64,000 nucleotides of DNA, taken from positions 1 to 64,000 of the forward strand of contig JASCOD010000011.1 in assembly GCA_029959615.1 (NCBI GenBank). Direction: 5' to 3'. Each line of letters begins with the position of its first letter. Positions within the stretch are counted from its first letter, which is position 1. The DNA comes from Flavobacteriaceae bacterium PS02338. GTDB lineage: Bacteria; Bacteroidota; Bacteroidia; Sphingobacteriales; Sphingobacteriaceae. The notes below the pieces were generated by a model. That model was not told the origin of the DNA, did not search any database, and saw nothing but the letters and a program-made list of their open reading frames with translations. Below are positions 1 through 7,710 of this stretch, piece after piece. A program made the position numbers and the translations under genes.

Positions 1-88
1 CAACTTCTTGAACTACTTCAAGCTTAAAGGACATAGAATAGTCCTTTTGTGTCCGTTTCTCATAAATGAATTCTTCTCCCTTTTTCAT
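1..88 (-). CDS. IS3-family transposase OrfA, N-terminal fragment (runs off window)
   Basis: Reading from the ATG at 88 gives 29 codons before the window ends. The peptide begins MKKGEEFIYEKRTQKDYSM and resembles the start of OrfA, the helix-turn-helix half of IS3-family transposases in Bacteroidetes. OrfA binds the element's ends and is normally followed by OrfB (DDE integrase) through a -1 frameshift; both lie outside the window. The family call rests on a short peptide recognised from memory. Only the start is visible, so I cannot tell whether the element is intact. Confidence 0.6.
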   Translation of the reverse strand, partial: MKKGEEFIYEKRTQKDYSMSFKLEVVQEV

Positions 89-127
89 AACGATTCTTTT
101 TGTGTATCGCTATTTCAGGACCAGACA
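1..127 (-). mobile_element. Probable end of an IS3-like insertion sequence
   Basis: Between the OrfA start (88) and the helicase terminator (131-178) lies a 39-nt leader. Read on the minus strand from 127 it begins TGTCTGGTCCTGAAATAG, which looks like a terminal inverted repeat. The boundary is inferred; the other end and any target-site duplication are outside the window. Confidence 0.4.
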
Positions 128-130
128 TGA

Positions 131-178
131 TATAAAAATAAAAAGTCCCGTAATTTAACGGGACTTTTTATTTTTATA
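131..178. terminator. Bidirectional intrinsic terminator
   Basis: A perfect 21-bp inverted repeat (131-151 and 158-178) with a 6-nt loop. The core is AGTCCCGT/ACGGGACT flanked by A and T runs, so it can terminate in both directions. It ends the DEAD-box helicase transcript on the minus strand and shields it from the adjacent IS element. Confidence 0.9.
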
Positions 179-193
179 GCTGTCAGCTGAAAA

Positions 194-2131
194 CTAAGAT
201 CTGCGTCTTCTGTCGTTAGAACGCTCTCCGCCATTTCCACCCTCACGTCTTCCGCTTCCACCGCTTCTTTCTTCACGACTACGACCAGAGAAATCTCTGA
301 AACCACCGCCGCTATTTCCACCGTTTCCGCCCTCGCGTCTTCCGCTTCCGCCACTTCTTCTATCTCCACCACCGTTACCGCCTCTATAACCGCCGCCTTC
401 ACGTCTTCCAGAGCGCTCTCCGCCGCCAAATCCACCACGTTCTCCACCTCTTCTTCCGTCACGGTTGCTACTTCTTGGAGCATCACCACTCACTTCAATT
501 CTAACTTCTCTGCCGTTGTATTGTACGTCTTTAAAATTAGCCAAAAGCGTTTCAGCTACAGCACTTTCAACTTCCACGAAAGAGAAAACACCTTTTAAGT
601 CAATTTTACCAACAGCTTTACCGCTAATGCGACCGTTGTTACAAACGAAACTCAATAAATCACCTCTGGTAAATTCATCTACCGAACCAACGTTGATGAA
701 CAAACGAGAATAACCTGCTTCGGCACCTCTGCCGCCACGTTCGCCTCTTTCTCCGCGTTCTCTTCTATCACCACGCTCACCACGTTCTCCGCGATCATCA
801 GCACTTAAGTTAAGGTCTGGTGCGTTTTGGTAATATTCTAAGAAGCGGTTAAACTCTAAAGAAGCAAATTTTTTGATTACTTCTTCTTTGCTCAGGTCAG
901 CAAATTCATCGTTAATCCTTGACATGTATTTATCGATCTGCTCTTCGTTAACCTCTACATTATGTACACGGTGAACCAAGCCGAACAATTGTTTTTCGCA
1001 AACATCAAAACCGGTAGGTAATTCTGCTTTTGTAAATTGTTTTCCGATAATTCTTTCAATCTGACGGATCTTGCCAGTTTCTTTAGCGTTGATGATACAG
1101 ATAGAAACACCAGTTTTACCAGCACGACCAGTACGGCCAGAACGGTGGGTGTAACTTTCAATTTCATCAGGCAAAGCATAATTGATTACGTGAGTTACAT
1201 TGTTTACATCGATACCACGAGCTGCAACATCTGTAGCAATTAATAACTGCATGTTACGATCGCGGAAACGTTGCATTACCTTATCACGTTGTTGTTGAGA
1301 TAAATCTCCGTGTAAAGCATCAGCATTGTAACCATCTTTAATTAAATGCTCGGCAACATCTTGTGTATCCATTTTAGTTTTGCAGAAAACCACGCCAAAA
1401 ATGTCTGGGTTATAATCTACAATACGTTTTAAGGCTGCGTATTTATCACGAGCTTTAACGATATAGTATTCGTGCTCAATATTTACGTTACCTGTATTCT
1501 TGGTGCCCATGGTTAACTCTGTAGGGTTTTCCATGTAATTTTTAGCTATACGGCGCACCTCTGGTGGCATAGTAGCAGAAAATAACCAAGTTTTCTTTTC
1601 ATCTGGTGTAGTAGAAAGGATGTCGTTGATGTCTTCTTGGAAGCCCATGTTCAACATTTCATCCGCCTCGTCTAATACTACATACTTCACGTTAGAGAAA
1701 TCGATGGCTTTACGGCCAATGATATCTAACATACGGCCGGGCGTGGCCACTACAATTTGTACGCCATTGCGTATTTCACGTAGTTGTTGCATAATGTTCG
1801 CACCACCGTAAACGGCTACAATGCTAGCACTAGGCTTGTTTTTTGAGAAATTTCTGATGTCGTTTGCAATCTGCAGACAAAGCTCACGTGTTGGGCACAA
1901 AATAAGTGCCTGTGGCTTATTGCTCTTAAAGTCAATTAATTCTAACAACGGCAAACCAAATGCGGCTGTTTTTCCTGTTCCTGTTTGGGCCAAACCAACA
2001 AAGTCGTTACTACCCTCTAACAGTACAGGAATGGCTTGCTCCTGAATAGGCGTAGGATTTTCAAATCCTAGCTCTTTAACGGCATTAACAACGTCATCAC
2101 TTATCCCCAATTTACTAAATGGGTTTATCAT
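194..2131 (-). CDS. DEAD-box ATP-dependent RNA helicase (DeaD/CsdA type) with RGG-rich tail
   Basis: This ATP-dependent RNA helicase probably acts in ribosome assembly, mRNA turnover or cold adaptation in the cytoplasm. Of 645 residues, 1-370 are the two RecA-like domains: Q motif PTPIQEQ (27-33), Walker A AQTGTGKT (48-55), DEAD box near 153, SAT near 184 and the HRSGRTGRAG motif near 330. Residues 473-550 fit the DbpA-type RRM-like RNA-binding domain (YSRLFINVGS onward). Residues 551-645 are an arginine/glycine-rich disordered tail in which a block SGGSGRREGGNGG occurs twice. The start is the ATG at 2131, 24 nt downstream of a TACCTTTG element. It is monocistronic and closed by the terminator at 131-178. 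The family call is secure; the RNA substrate is unknown. Confidence 0.95.
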   Translation of the reverse strand: MINPFSKLGISDDVVNAVKELGFENPTPIQEQAIPVLLEGSNDFVGLAQTGTGKTAAFGLPLLELIDFKSNKPQALILCPTRELCLQIANDIRNFSKNKPSASIVAVYGGANIMQQLREIRNGVQIVVATPGRMLDIIGRKAIDFSNVKYVVLDEADEMLNMGFQEDINDILSTTPDEKKTWLFSATMPPEVRRIAKNYMENPTELTMGTKNTGNVNIEHEYYIVKARDKYAALKRIVDYNPDIFGVVFCKTKMDTQDVAEHLIKDGYNADALHGDLSQQQRDKVMQRFRDRNMQLLIATDVAARGIDVNNVTHVINYALPDEIESYTHRSGRTGRAGKTGVSICIINAKETGKIRQIERIIGKQFTKAELPTGFDVCEKQLFGLVHRVHNVEVNEEQIDKYMSRINDEFADLSKEEVIKKFASLEFNRFLEYYQNAPDLNLSADDRGERGERGDRRERGERGERGGRGAEAGYSRLFINVGSVDEFTRGDLLSFVCNNGRISGKAVGKIDLKGVFSFVEVESAVAETLLANFKDVQYNGREVRIEVSGDAPRSSNRDGRRGGERGGFGGGERSGRREGGGYRGGNGGGDRRSGGSGRREGGNGGNSGGGFRDFSGRSREERSGGSGRREGGNGGERSNDRRRRS

Positions 2132-2154
2132 TATAACATTTTTTAATTAAGGCG

Positions 2155-2162
2155 CAAAGGTA
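2155..2162 (-). promoter_or_regulatory. Promoter -7 element of the DEAD-box helicase
   Basis: The minus strand reads TACCTTTG, an exact match to the Bacteroidetes -7 consensus TAnnTTTG, 23 nt upstream of the helicase ATG. No clear TTG is seen at the -33 position. Confidence 0.7.
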
Positions 2163-2550
2163 CAGTTAATAATTGGTAATTTATATAGTGTAGGGTAAAT
2201 AGTTTTTTGCTTAATAAATTGAAAATTAGAAAGTTAAAGTTGTTGTTGAATGCTGATAGCCTCTGATGAGTGATTGCGAGCTCATTTTCGAAGCTTGCGG
2301 CAATTAAAAGTTTTGCTTTCTTTGCTGTTTTTTTATTTTAATTATAACGCTATTCACCTGTATCATCCCGAGCTTTTTAGATGAATTCGTCACAGACAAA
2401 GCTCAGCGTGACACCCCTAAAAATATTTCCGTTCAATCGGGGCTATTAAAAAAACTGTGCTTCAAACTTAGAACTTTAAGTGGAAGATTGACAAAGAGGG
2501 AAAGCAGTTAACTTAAATGTTCTACAAAATTATGGGCTTAAAAAGTGTAA
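2163..2550. other. Gene-free stretch with a degenerate palindromic repeat
   Basis: I see no credible gene between the helicase promoter and the terminator at 2551. The only structured part is an imperfect palindrome at 2361-2413. The rest is AT-rich unique sequence. Confidence 0.6.
2361..2413. repeat. Degenerate intergenic palindrome (gtcat-cctgagctt type)
   Basis: The arms 2361-2376 (tatcatcccgagcttt) and 2398-2413 (aaagctcagcgtgaca) pair at about 12 of 16 positions. It resembles the other short intergenic palindromes in this window that begin with gtcat and contain gagctt. Confidence 0.55.
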
Positions 2551-2589
2551 AATAAAAAAGCCAGTTCATTGTGAACTGGCTTTTTTATT
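2551..2589. terminator. Intrinsic terminator of the T9SS cargo gene
   Basis: A perfect 18-bp inverted repeat (2551-2568 and 2572-2589) with a 3-nt loop. The core is GCCAGTTCA/TGAACTGGC bounded by A and T runs. It lies 18 nt past the stop of the minus-strand gene 2607-3845. Confidence 0.9.
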
Positions 2590-2606
2590 CATGAAATCTG
2601 AAATTT

Positions 2607-3845
2607 TTATTGGATAAACTTTTGTGTAACCGTTTCTGTAGCTGTAGTTAATGATGCGATATGCAAACCGTTGCCACCATTAAAAGGAACCGAAACGTTC
2701 GAATAGCCTTTGCTTAAACTTAATTCTTGTTCAGCTACTTTACGTCCGTTAATGTCATAGATTTTTAATGTGGCCTTGCCTTCATTAGCCGAAAATACAG
2801 TTAACTTAACACTGCCATCTTGTTTATTAGCGGCTACTTTAAAGTTGCTTGCTGCTACGTTAGATTTAACAGCCTCAACTTTAGAAAGTGTGGCATTACC
2901 ATTTCGGTCTACTTGATTTAATTGGTAGTAGTTTACGCCAGGTAGTGCATTTTTGTCGGTGAAAGCATAGTTAGTAGTTGCATCAGTTGTTCCTGCGCCT
3001 TTTACTTCACCAATTTTTGTGAAAGTCTTGCCATCACCAGAACGTAAAAGCTCGAAATGAGAGTTGTCTTTTTCCGAAGCTGTATTCCACGCTAGATCGA
3101 TGTTTTGTAGGTTGGCTTTAGCGGTGAATGAGGTTAGGGAAACAGGCAGTGGTGCATGATTGGCCGTTAAGCTGAAATCATCAACAGCTAGGCCATCATC
3201 CGCCCCTGAAACATCAACATCATCCCATCTAATGAAAATAGTCCCTCCAACTGGGATGTTTAATCCTGTTATTACTGAATTGATGGCAGTTCTATAAGTC
3301 GCGTCGTTTCCATCTTTAGCGCCTACAGTGGTGGTTATAGGACTTGTAAAGTCTAAAGCGCTAACACTGGTCCAAGTTCCGGTGGTAAATGATGCCGCAT
3401 CAGTGCTGTATGAAAATGCTAATTGATCTGTTCTTCCAGCCGTTCCAAGCCTCCACTGTTCGCCAGTGTAAGATATCTGTATGCTTGTAACAGGTGCGGC
3501 AGTATTATTTGTGAAAAATGCCCCGAATGTAGAAATTAAAGTTCCAGATCTCAGACTTCCGATAGCCCTGTCTGTAGATGCAGCTGATCCGTAACTATAT
3601 GTGTCGCCAGTGAGGCTACTACCAGCATCTACAGCATATTGTTCATTATCTCTGGCACCTCCACCTGTCTCATTTAAGAACCAGCCTGGTATTGTTAGAT
3701 TGTTAGTTGTGCTTCCAGCCGTGTTTGATAACTGATCAAAATTCTGAGTATAAGGTGTTCCAGCTGTAGTTAAGCTAATGGATTGACCCGATGAGTTAAA
3801 AACTACGCTAAGAAACAATGATAGTCCGAGTAAAAGTTTTTTCAT
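2607..3845 (-). CDS. Secreted protein with C-terminal type IX sorting domain
   Basis: A 412-residue exported protein. Residues 1-20 are a signal peptide (MKKLLLGLSLFLSVVFNSSG). Residues 25-230 are a beta-rich region opening with the YTQNFDQLSNTAG motif often found at the start of secreted nuclease or lamin-tail type proteins in Bacteroidetes. Residues 232-330 hold the common PLPVSLTSFTAK linker and a fibronectin-like domain. Residues 340-412 are a type A T9SS sorting domain (LKIYDINGRKV, ending TVTQKFIQ). The protein should cross the outer membrane through the type IX system and stay on the surface or be released. No catalytic motif is visible, so its function is unknown. It is monocistronic with its own terminator. 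Confidence 0.85.
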   Translation of the reverse strand: MKKLLLGLSLFLSVVFNSSGQSISLTTAGTPYTQNFDQLSNTAGSTTNNLTIPGWFLNETGGGARDNEQYAVDAGSSLTGDTYSYGSAASTDRAIGSLRSGTLISTFGAFFTNNTAAPVTSIQISYTGEQWRLGTAGRTDQLAFSYSTDAASFTTGTWTSVSALDFTSPITTTVGAKDGNDATYRTAINSVITGLNIPVGGTIFIRWDDVDVSGADDGLAVDDFSLTANHAPLPVSLTSFTAKANLQNIDLAWNTASEKDNSHFELLRSGDGKTFTKIGEVKGAGTTDATTNYAFTDKNALPGVNYYQLNQVDRNGNATLSKVEAVKSNVAASNFKVAANKQDGSVKLTVFSANEGKATLKIYDINGRKVAEQELSLSKGYSNVSVPFNGGNGLHIASLTTATETVTQKFIQ

Positions 3846-3934
3846 ATAATAATCAAGTTAAGGGGTGAAAAATTGTATTAAAGTTAGTAAAACTTTAGCT
3901 GGTATCGAATTGCTAATCAATATTTAATATTGAG

Positions 3935-4381
3935 TTAACGTAGTCTATCGGCAGAACGGATTAATTTTTCGTCTTTTCTAATTCCTCTAATGGCTAGTAG
4001 CGTAAAAATAATAGCAATTAGAGGCAGGAATATACCGGGTTCTATATCCAATTCTTTTAAGCCATCAATACCTTTTACAATTTGGGATAGCCAAAATGAC
4101 AAAGCTAAAATCAAGACAATATTTAAAGACGCAATGCGGATCTGTAGTTTTCTATTTTGGAAATTGAAAATATTTACCAAGCTAATTAATCCAGCTAGAA
4201 CAGTGCTCGCTAACAATGCAATATTAGTTGATTGAACATCTGAATTGGTCAATTTGAGTCCAGAACCATACAATACGTAATATCCGTTACTAGAAGATGC
4301 GCCTACGGTTGGGATAAGTAATAGGAATAAAATAGATAGTGCAGCGAGTAAAAGCCAAATAGATTGAATTCTTTGGATCAT
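3935..4381 (-). CDS. DUF4293 family membrane protein
   Basis: A 148-residue inner-membrane protein with four predicted helices (about residues 7-28, 50-72, 80-100 and 115-135) and a short charged tail (RGIRKDEKLIRSADRLR). The opening MIQRIQSIWLLLAA is typical of DUF4293, a Bacteroidetes-restricted family of unknown function often found near truA. The start codon is the ATG at 4381, 19 nt below a well-formed promoter. It is divergent from truA. Confidence 0.8.
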   Translation of the reverse strand: MIQRIQSIWLLLAALSILFLLLIPTVGASSSNGYYVLYGSGLKLTNSDVQSTNIALLASTVLAGLISLVNIFNFQNRKLQIRIASLNIVLILALSFWLSQIVKGIDGLKELDIEPGIFLPLIAIIFTLLAIRGIRKDEKLIRSADRLR

Positions 4382-4400
4382 GTCAGTTTTTTATTTTTTA

Positions 4401-4431
4401 CAAACTTAGGCTTTTGAGGATAAAAGAACAA
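4401..4431 (-). promoter_or_regulatory. Promoter of the DUF4293 gene
   Basis: On the minus strand TTG (4431-4429) is followed after 20 nt by TAAGTTTG (4408-4401). This matches the -33/-7 pattern of Bacteroidetes primary sigma promoters. Confidence 0.75.
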
Positions 4432-4522
4432 AGAACAAGGATGAAAGACTACTTCTTTGTAAATTTATTGCACTTGTTCTATAATCTTTAAATCCTTATT
4501 CTTTATTCCTTGTTCTTTCCGT

Positions 4523-4530
4523 TATTTTTG
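4523..4530 (+). promoter_or_regulatory. -7 element of truA, 5 nt before the start codon
   Basis: TATTTTTG matches TAnnTTTG exactly. It ends 5 nt before the TTG start codon at 4536, so transcription should begin at or within a few nucleotides of the start codon. No TTG is found at the expected -33 position, which lowers confidence. Confidence 0.5.
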
Positions 4531-4535
4531 CAGCA

Positions 4536-5297
4536 TTGGAAACAAAGCGATATTTCGTAGAACTCAGCTATAATGGCACCGATTTTCATGGTTGGCAAAC
4601 GCAGCCCAACGGCATTACCGTACAAGAATGCTTAGATAAGGCCTTAAGTACTTATTTTAGACAGGAAGTGGTGTCATTGGGCTGCGGTCGTACTGATGCC
4701 GGCGTACACGCTATCCAATTTTATGCACATATAGATTTGACTGGTATTAGCGATGCTCAAATTACGAATGCTGTAAAAGGCGTAAATGCATTATTGCCTT
4801 ACAGTATTGCTGTAGCAGCTATTTTTGAGGTAGCTATAGATGCTCATGCCCGTTTTGATGCCACTGCTCGGAAGTACAAATATCGCCTGCACTTTAAAAA
4901 GGACCCATTTAGGTTAGATAGGTCTTGGTTATACAAAGGAAACCTGAATGTAGAGAAAATGAACGAAGCTGCGCAAATCTTGCTGCAGTTCACTGATTTT
5001 TCATGCTTTAGCAAATCTAACACACAAACCTTTACCAACAACTGTAAAATCAGCTACGCTAAATTTGAACAGCAAGCTGATGCTTTGGTTTTCACCATTA
5101 AAGCAGATAGGTTTTTGAGAAACATGGTTAGGGCAATTGTAGGCACTTTGGTAATGGTTGGCAGAGGAGATATCCTATTGGAAGATTTGGTTAAAATAAT
5201 AGAAAGTAAAAATAGAAGCGAAGCCGGACAGTCTGTTCCAGCTTGCGGTTTATATCTAGTGGCGGTAGAATATCCATACATAAAATGCGATGATTAG
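4536..5297 (+). CDS. truA: tRNA pseudouridine(38-40) synthase TruA
   Basis: TruA converts uridines 38-40 in the tRNA anticodon arm to pseudouridine. The 253-residue protein has the opening KRYFVELSYNGTDFHGWQ and the catalytic block GCGRTDAGVHA, with catalytic Asp at residue 54. FLRNMVRAIVGTLVMVG lies near residue 190. Length and motifs match the family. The start appears to be TTG at 4536, because no ATG or GTG lies in frame before the conserved KRYF motif. A -7 promoter element ends 5 nt upstream, so the mRNA may be leaderless. The ABC exporter gene follows 36 nt downstream and may be co-transcribed. Confidence 0.95.
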   Translation: METKRYFVELSYNGTDFHGWQTQPNGITVQECLDKALSTYFRQEVVSLGCGRTDAGVHAIQFYAHIDLTGISDAQITNAVKGVNALLPYSIAVAAIFEVAIDAHARFDATARKYKYRLHFKKDPFRLDRSWLYKGNLNVEKMNEAAQILLQFTDFSCFSKSNTQTFTNNCKISYAKFEQQADALVFTIKADRFLRNMVRAIVGTLVMVGRGDILLEDLVKIIESKNRSEAGQSVPACGLYLVAVEYPYIKCDD

Positions 5298-5333
5298 CTA
5301 ATTAGCTAATTATTAAATTAACTAATTGAGTAA

Positions 5334-7115
5334 ATGTCAAAAGTAACAGGAGACGCATTTAATTTTAGCTTGTTAAAACGGGTAATGGCCTATGTAAAAC
5401 CTTACCGAGCTACATTTGTGTGGTCTGTTTTGTTGACTATATTGTTGGCTGCTGTGGCTCCTATTCGTCCAATGCTGGTGGGTTTTACCTTAGATCAGCA
5501 TATCCTAAAAGGCGATTATCATGGTTTGCTTCACATAACGGTTTTAATGTTGGTGCTCTTGGCGCTACAAACTGTCTTTCAATATGCCCATACACTATTG
5601 ACCAACAAACTTGGGCAATCGGCAATTAGAGATTTAAGGATCAATGTTTTCAATCACATTACGAAGCTTAGATTGAAATTCTTTGATAAAACGCCCATTG
5701 GTCAGTTGATTACCCGTACGGTTTCTGACCTAGAAACTATTGCAGATATTTTCTCTGAAGGCTTGATTGCCATGATCGGGGATTTACTACAGGTCATCTT
5801 CATTACAAGTATCATGTTCTATATGGATTGGAAGCTTACTTTAGCGGTACTCGTTCCAATGCCCTTTTTAATTATTGCTACACGTATTTTTCAAAAATCC
5901 ATTAAAACTGCTTTTCAGGAAGTAAGGGCAGAAGTTTCTAATCTCAATACTTTTTTGCAGGAACATATTAGTGGTATAGCTATCATTCAGTACTTTGCTA
6001 GAGAAGATCAAGAGTACAAAAAGTTCAAGCAAATTAACTCTCGCTATCGAGATGCCAATATCCGATCTAATTGGTATTATTCTATTTTCTTCCCCGTGGT
6101 AGAGTTGATTTCTGCCATGTCTTTGGGCTTGTTGATATGGTATGGTTCAAAAACGATCCTTAATGATGCGACGATTGAGCCTGGTATCATTACCACTTTT
6201 ATCATGTTCATTAATATGCTTTTTAGACCAATTAGAGAACTTGCTGATAAATTCAATACGCTCCAAATGGGAATGGTAGGGGCAGAACGTGTTTTTAAGG
6301 TACTCGATACGCAGGAACAAACTTTGGATAACGGCACTTTAGCACCGCAAAAGTTGGATGGTGATATTTCTTTCAAAAATGTTTGGTTCAGCTATGATCA
6401 GGATGAGGAGGCAGCACCCAAATATGTACTTAAAGACCTTTCTTTTGAAGTGAAATCGGGGCAAACAGTAGCTTTGGTAGGGGCTACTGGTGCTGGGAAA
6501 TCTTCCACGATAAACATATTGAATCGCTTTTATGAAATTCAAAAGGGAAGTATTGCAATAGATAGTCAGCCAATCCAAGATTATCAATTGGCCTATCTAA
6601 GAAAGAATATAGCCACGGTATTGCAAGATGTATTTCTTTTCTCGGATACGATCTTTAATAACATCACTTTAAATAACCCTGAAATTAGTTTTGAAGAAGT
6701 GGTAGACGCTGCAAAAAGGGTAGGAGCACATGATTTTATTGAGCGTTTACCAGGAGCTTATCATTACAATGTGATGGAGAGAGGTGCAACGCTTTCTGCT
6801 GGACAGGCGCAGTTGATTTCTTTCATCAGAGCGTTAGTGTATAAGCCTGCCATTTTGGTGTTAGATGAGGCCACTTCTTCGGTAGATACAGAAACTGAAT
6901 TGTTGATCCAGAATGCTATCGATAAATTGATGCAGGATAGGACCTCAATCGTAATTGCACATCGCTTATCTACTATTCAAAAAGCAGATTTGATTATTGT
7001 TCTTGATAAGGGCGAAATCAAAGAAAAAGGAACACACCAACAATTATTAAAGCTTGATGGCTATTACAAGCGTCTTTACGATCTACAGTTTTCTTCTGTA
7101 GGTATTGAGAAGTAG
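5334..7115 (+). CDS. ABC exporter, fused membrane and ATPase domains (MsbA/MdlB type)
   Basis: A 593-residue half-transporter that should dimerise to export a lipid, drug or peptide. Residues 15-320 form the six-helix transmembrane domain. In the ATPase domain Walker A is GATGAGKSS (about 382-390), the Q loop VLQDVFLF (about 433), the signature LSAGQ (about 485), Walker B ILVLDEATSS (about 509) and the switch histidine lies in IAHRLST (about 542). The signature has Ala in place of the second Gly of LSGGQ, but all catalytic residues are present. The start is the ATG at 5334, 36 nt after truA. The gene ends 2 nt from the stop of the convergent lipoprotein gene. The substrate cannot be told from the sequence. 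Confidence 0.9.
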   Translation: MSKVTGDAFNFSLLKRVMAYVKPYRATFVWSVLLTILLAAVAPIRPMLVGFTLDQHILKGDYHGLLHITVLMLVLLALQTVFQYAHTLLTNKLGQSAIRDLRINVFNHITKLRLKFFDKTPIGQLITRTVSDLETIADIFSEGLIAMIGDLLQVIFITSIMFYMDWKLTLAVLVPMPFLIIATRIFQKSIKTAFQEVRAEVSNLNTFLQEHISGIAIIQYFAREDQEYKKFKQINSRYRDANIRSNWYYSIFFPVVELISAMSLGLLIWYGSKTILNDATIEPGIITTFIMFINMLFRPIRELADKFNTLQMGMVGAERVFKVLDTQEQTLDNGTLAPQKLDGDISFKNVWFSYDQDEEAAPKYVLKDLSFEVKSGQTVALVGATGAGKSSTINILNRFYEIQKGSIAIDSQPIQDYQLAYLRKNIATVLQDVFLFSDTIFNNITLNNPEISFEEVVDAAKRVGAHDFIERLPGAYHYNVMERGATLSAGQAQLISFIRALVYKPAILVLDEATSSVDTETELLIQNAIDKLMQDRTSIVIAHRLSTIQKADLIIVLDKGEIKEKGTHQQLLKLDGYYKRLYDLQFSSVGIEK

Positions 7116-7117
7116 AT

Positions 7118-7558
7118 TTATTGTTTTCTGAATTCTTGCTCAAGAATATAGCGCTTTACATCAGTCCCAGAGGTTTCTTTACGTGTGAAAACGGTTTTAA
7201 AATAATTAGGCCTAACGTAAGGTATAAACCAAGTGCTATCGGGGGAGGCGGCAAAGGTGATGTTTTCTCCTTTTTCATCAATAGCGAAGGAAACAGTGTC
7301 GGTATTTCTTACAAATTTTTGGGCTGCGGTATATCTCACCCACCTTCTAGCAGTATCTCCGGCAACTATCTGATATAAGGTGTCTTTATGCGTTGTGTCG
7401 TTGTTGGTAAGTTCTAACTCAACGTAAGTATTTACATACCATCTGCCAACCAAATATTTTTCGACAAAAATTTTACTGTCTACCGGTTCCTTTTTACAGG
7501 AGTAGCCAATAGCTCCCATCGTTATCAAGCCTAAGAAAACAAACTTTAATTTACCCAT
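7118..7558 (-). CDS. Putative lipoprotein of unknown function
   Basis: A 146-residue protein starting MGKLKFVFLGLITMGAIGYSC. This is a lipoprotein signal with the lipobox cysteine at residue 21, followed by KKEP. The rest is soluble and beta-rich with no family I recognise. I take the ATG at 7558 as the start. The reading frame extends upstream, but an exact -7 element (TATATTTG) lies at 7582-7575 inside that extension, so the upstream part cannot be translated. The gene is convergent with the ABC exporter, with 2 nt between the stops and no room for a terminator. Confidence 0.75.
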   Translation of the reverse strand: MGKLKFVFLGLITMGAIGYSCKKEPVDSKIFVEKYLVGRWYVNTYVELELTNNDTTHKDTLYQIVAGDTARRWVRYTAAQKFVRNTDTVSFAIDEKGENITFAASPDSTWFIPYVRPNYFKTVFTRKETSGTDVKRYILEQEFRKQ

Positions 7559-7574
7559 TGCTTTTTGATATCTG

Positions 7575-7582
7575 CAAATATA
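7575..7582 (-). promoter_or_regulatory. -7 element of the lipoprotein gene
   Basis: The minus strand reads TATATTTG, an exact consensus match 16 nt before the ATG at 7558. It fixes the start of that gene. Confidence 0.7.
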
Positions 7583-7710
7583 CAAAACAAAATTGCTTAT
7601 GCTTTTTTAGCAGAAGCTAATCTTTTTTCTCCAATTGCTGTTTATTTTAGGTTGGTGTTGTAAAATAGTTTTATATTTCCGGCTTCAAACCAAACCAAAC
7701 CAAATCAAAA

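Noticed and set aside
115..489. Minus-strand open frame of 124 codons rich in Val and Glu
   Set aside because: It lies over the repetitive RGG-coding end of the helicase in another frame; the composition simply reflects the shifted repeats, and it also crosses the terminator.
4425..4520. Repeated agaacaaggat / atccttgttctt motifs upstream of truA as a regulatory hairpin
   Set aside because: The inverted similarity is low-complexity, A- and T-rich and interrupted; it resembles other degenerate intergenic sequence here rather than a defined site.
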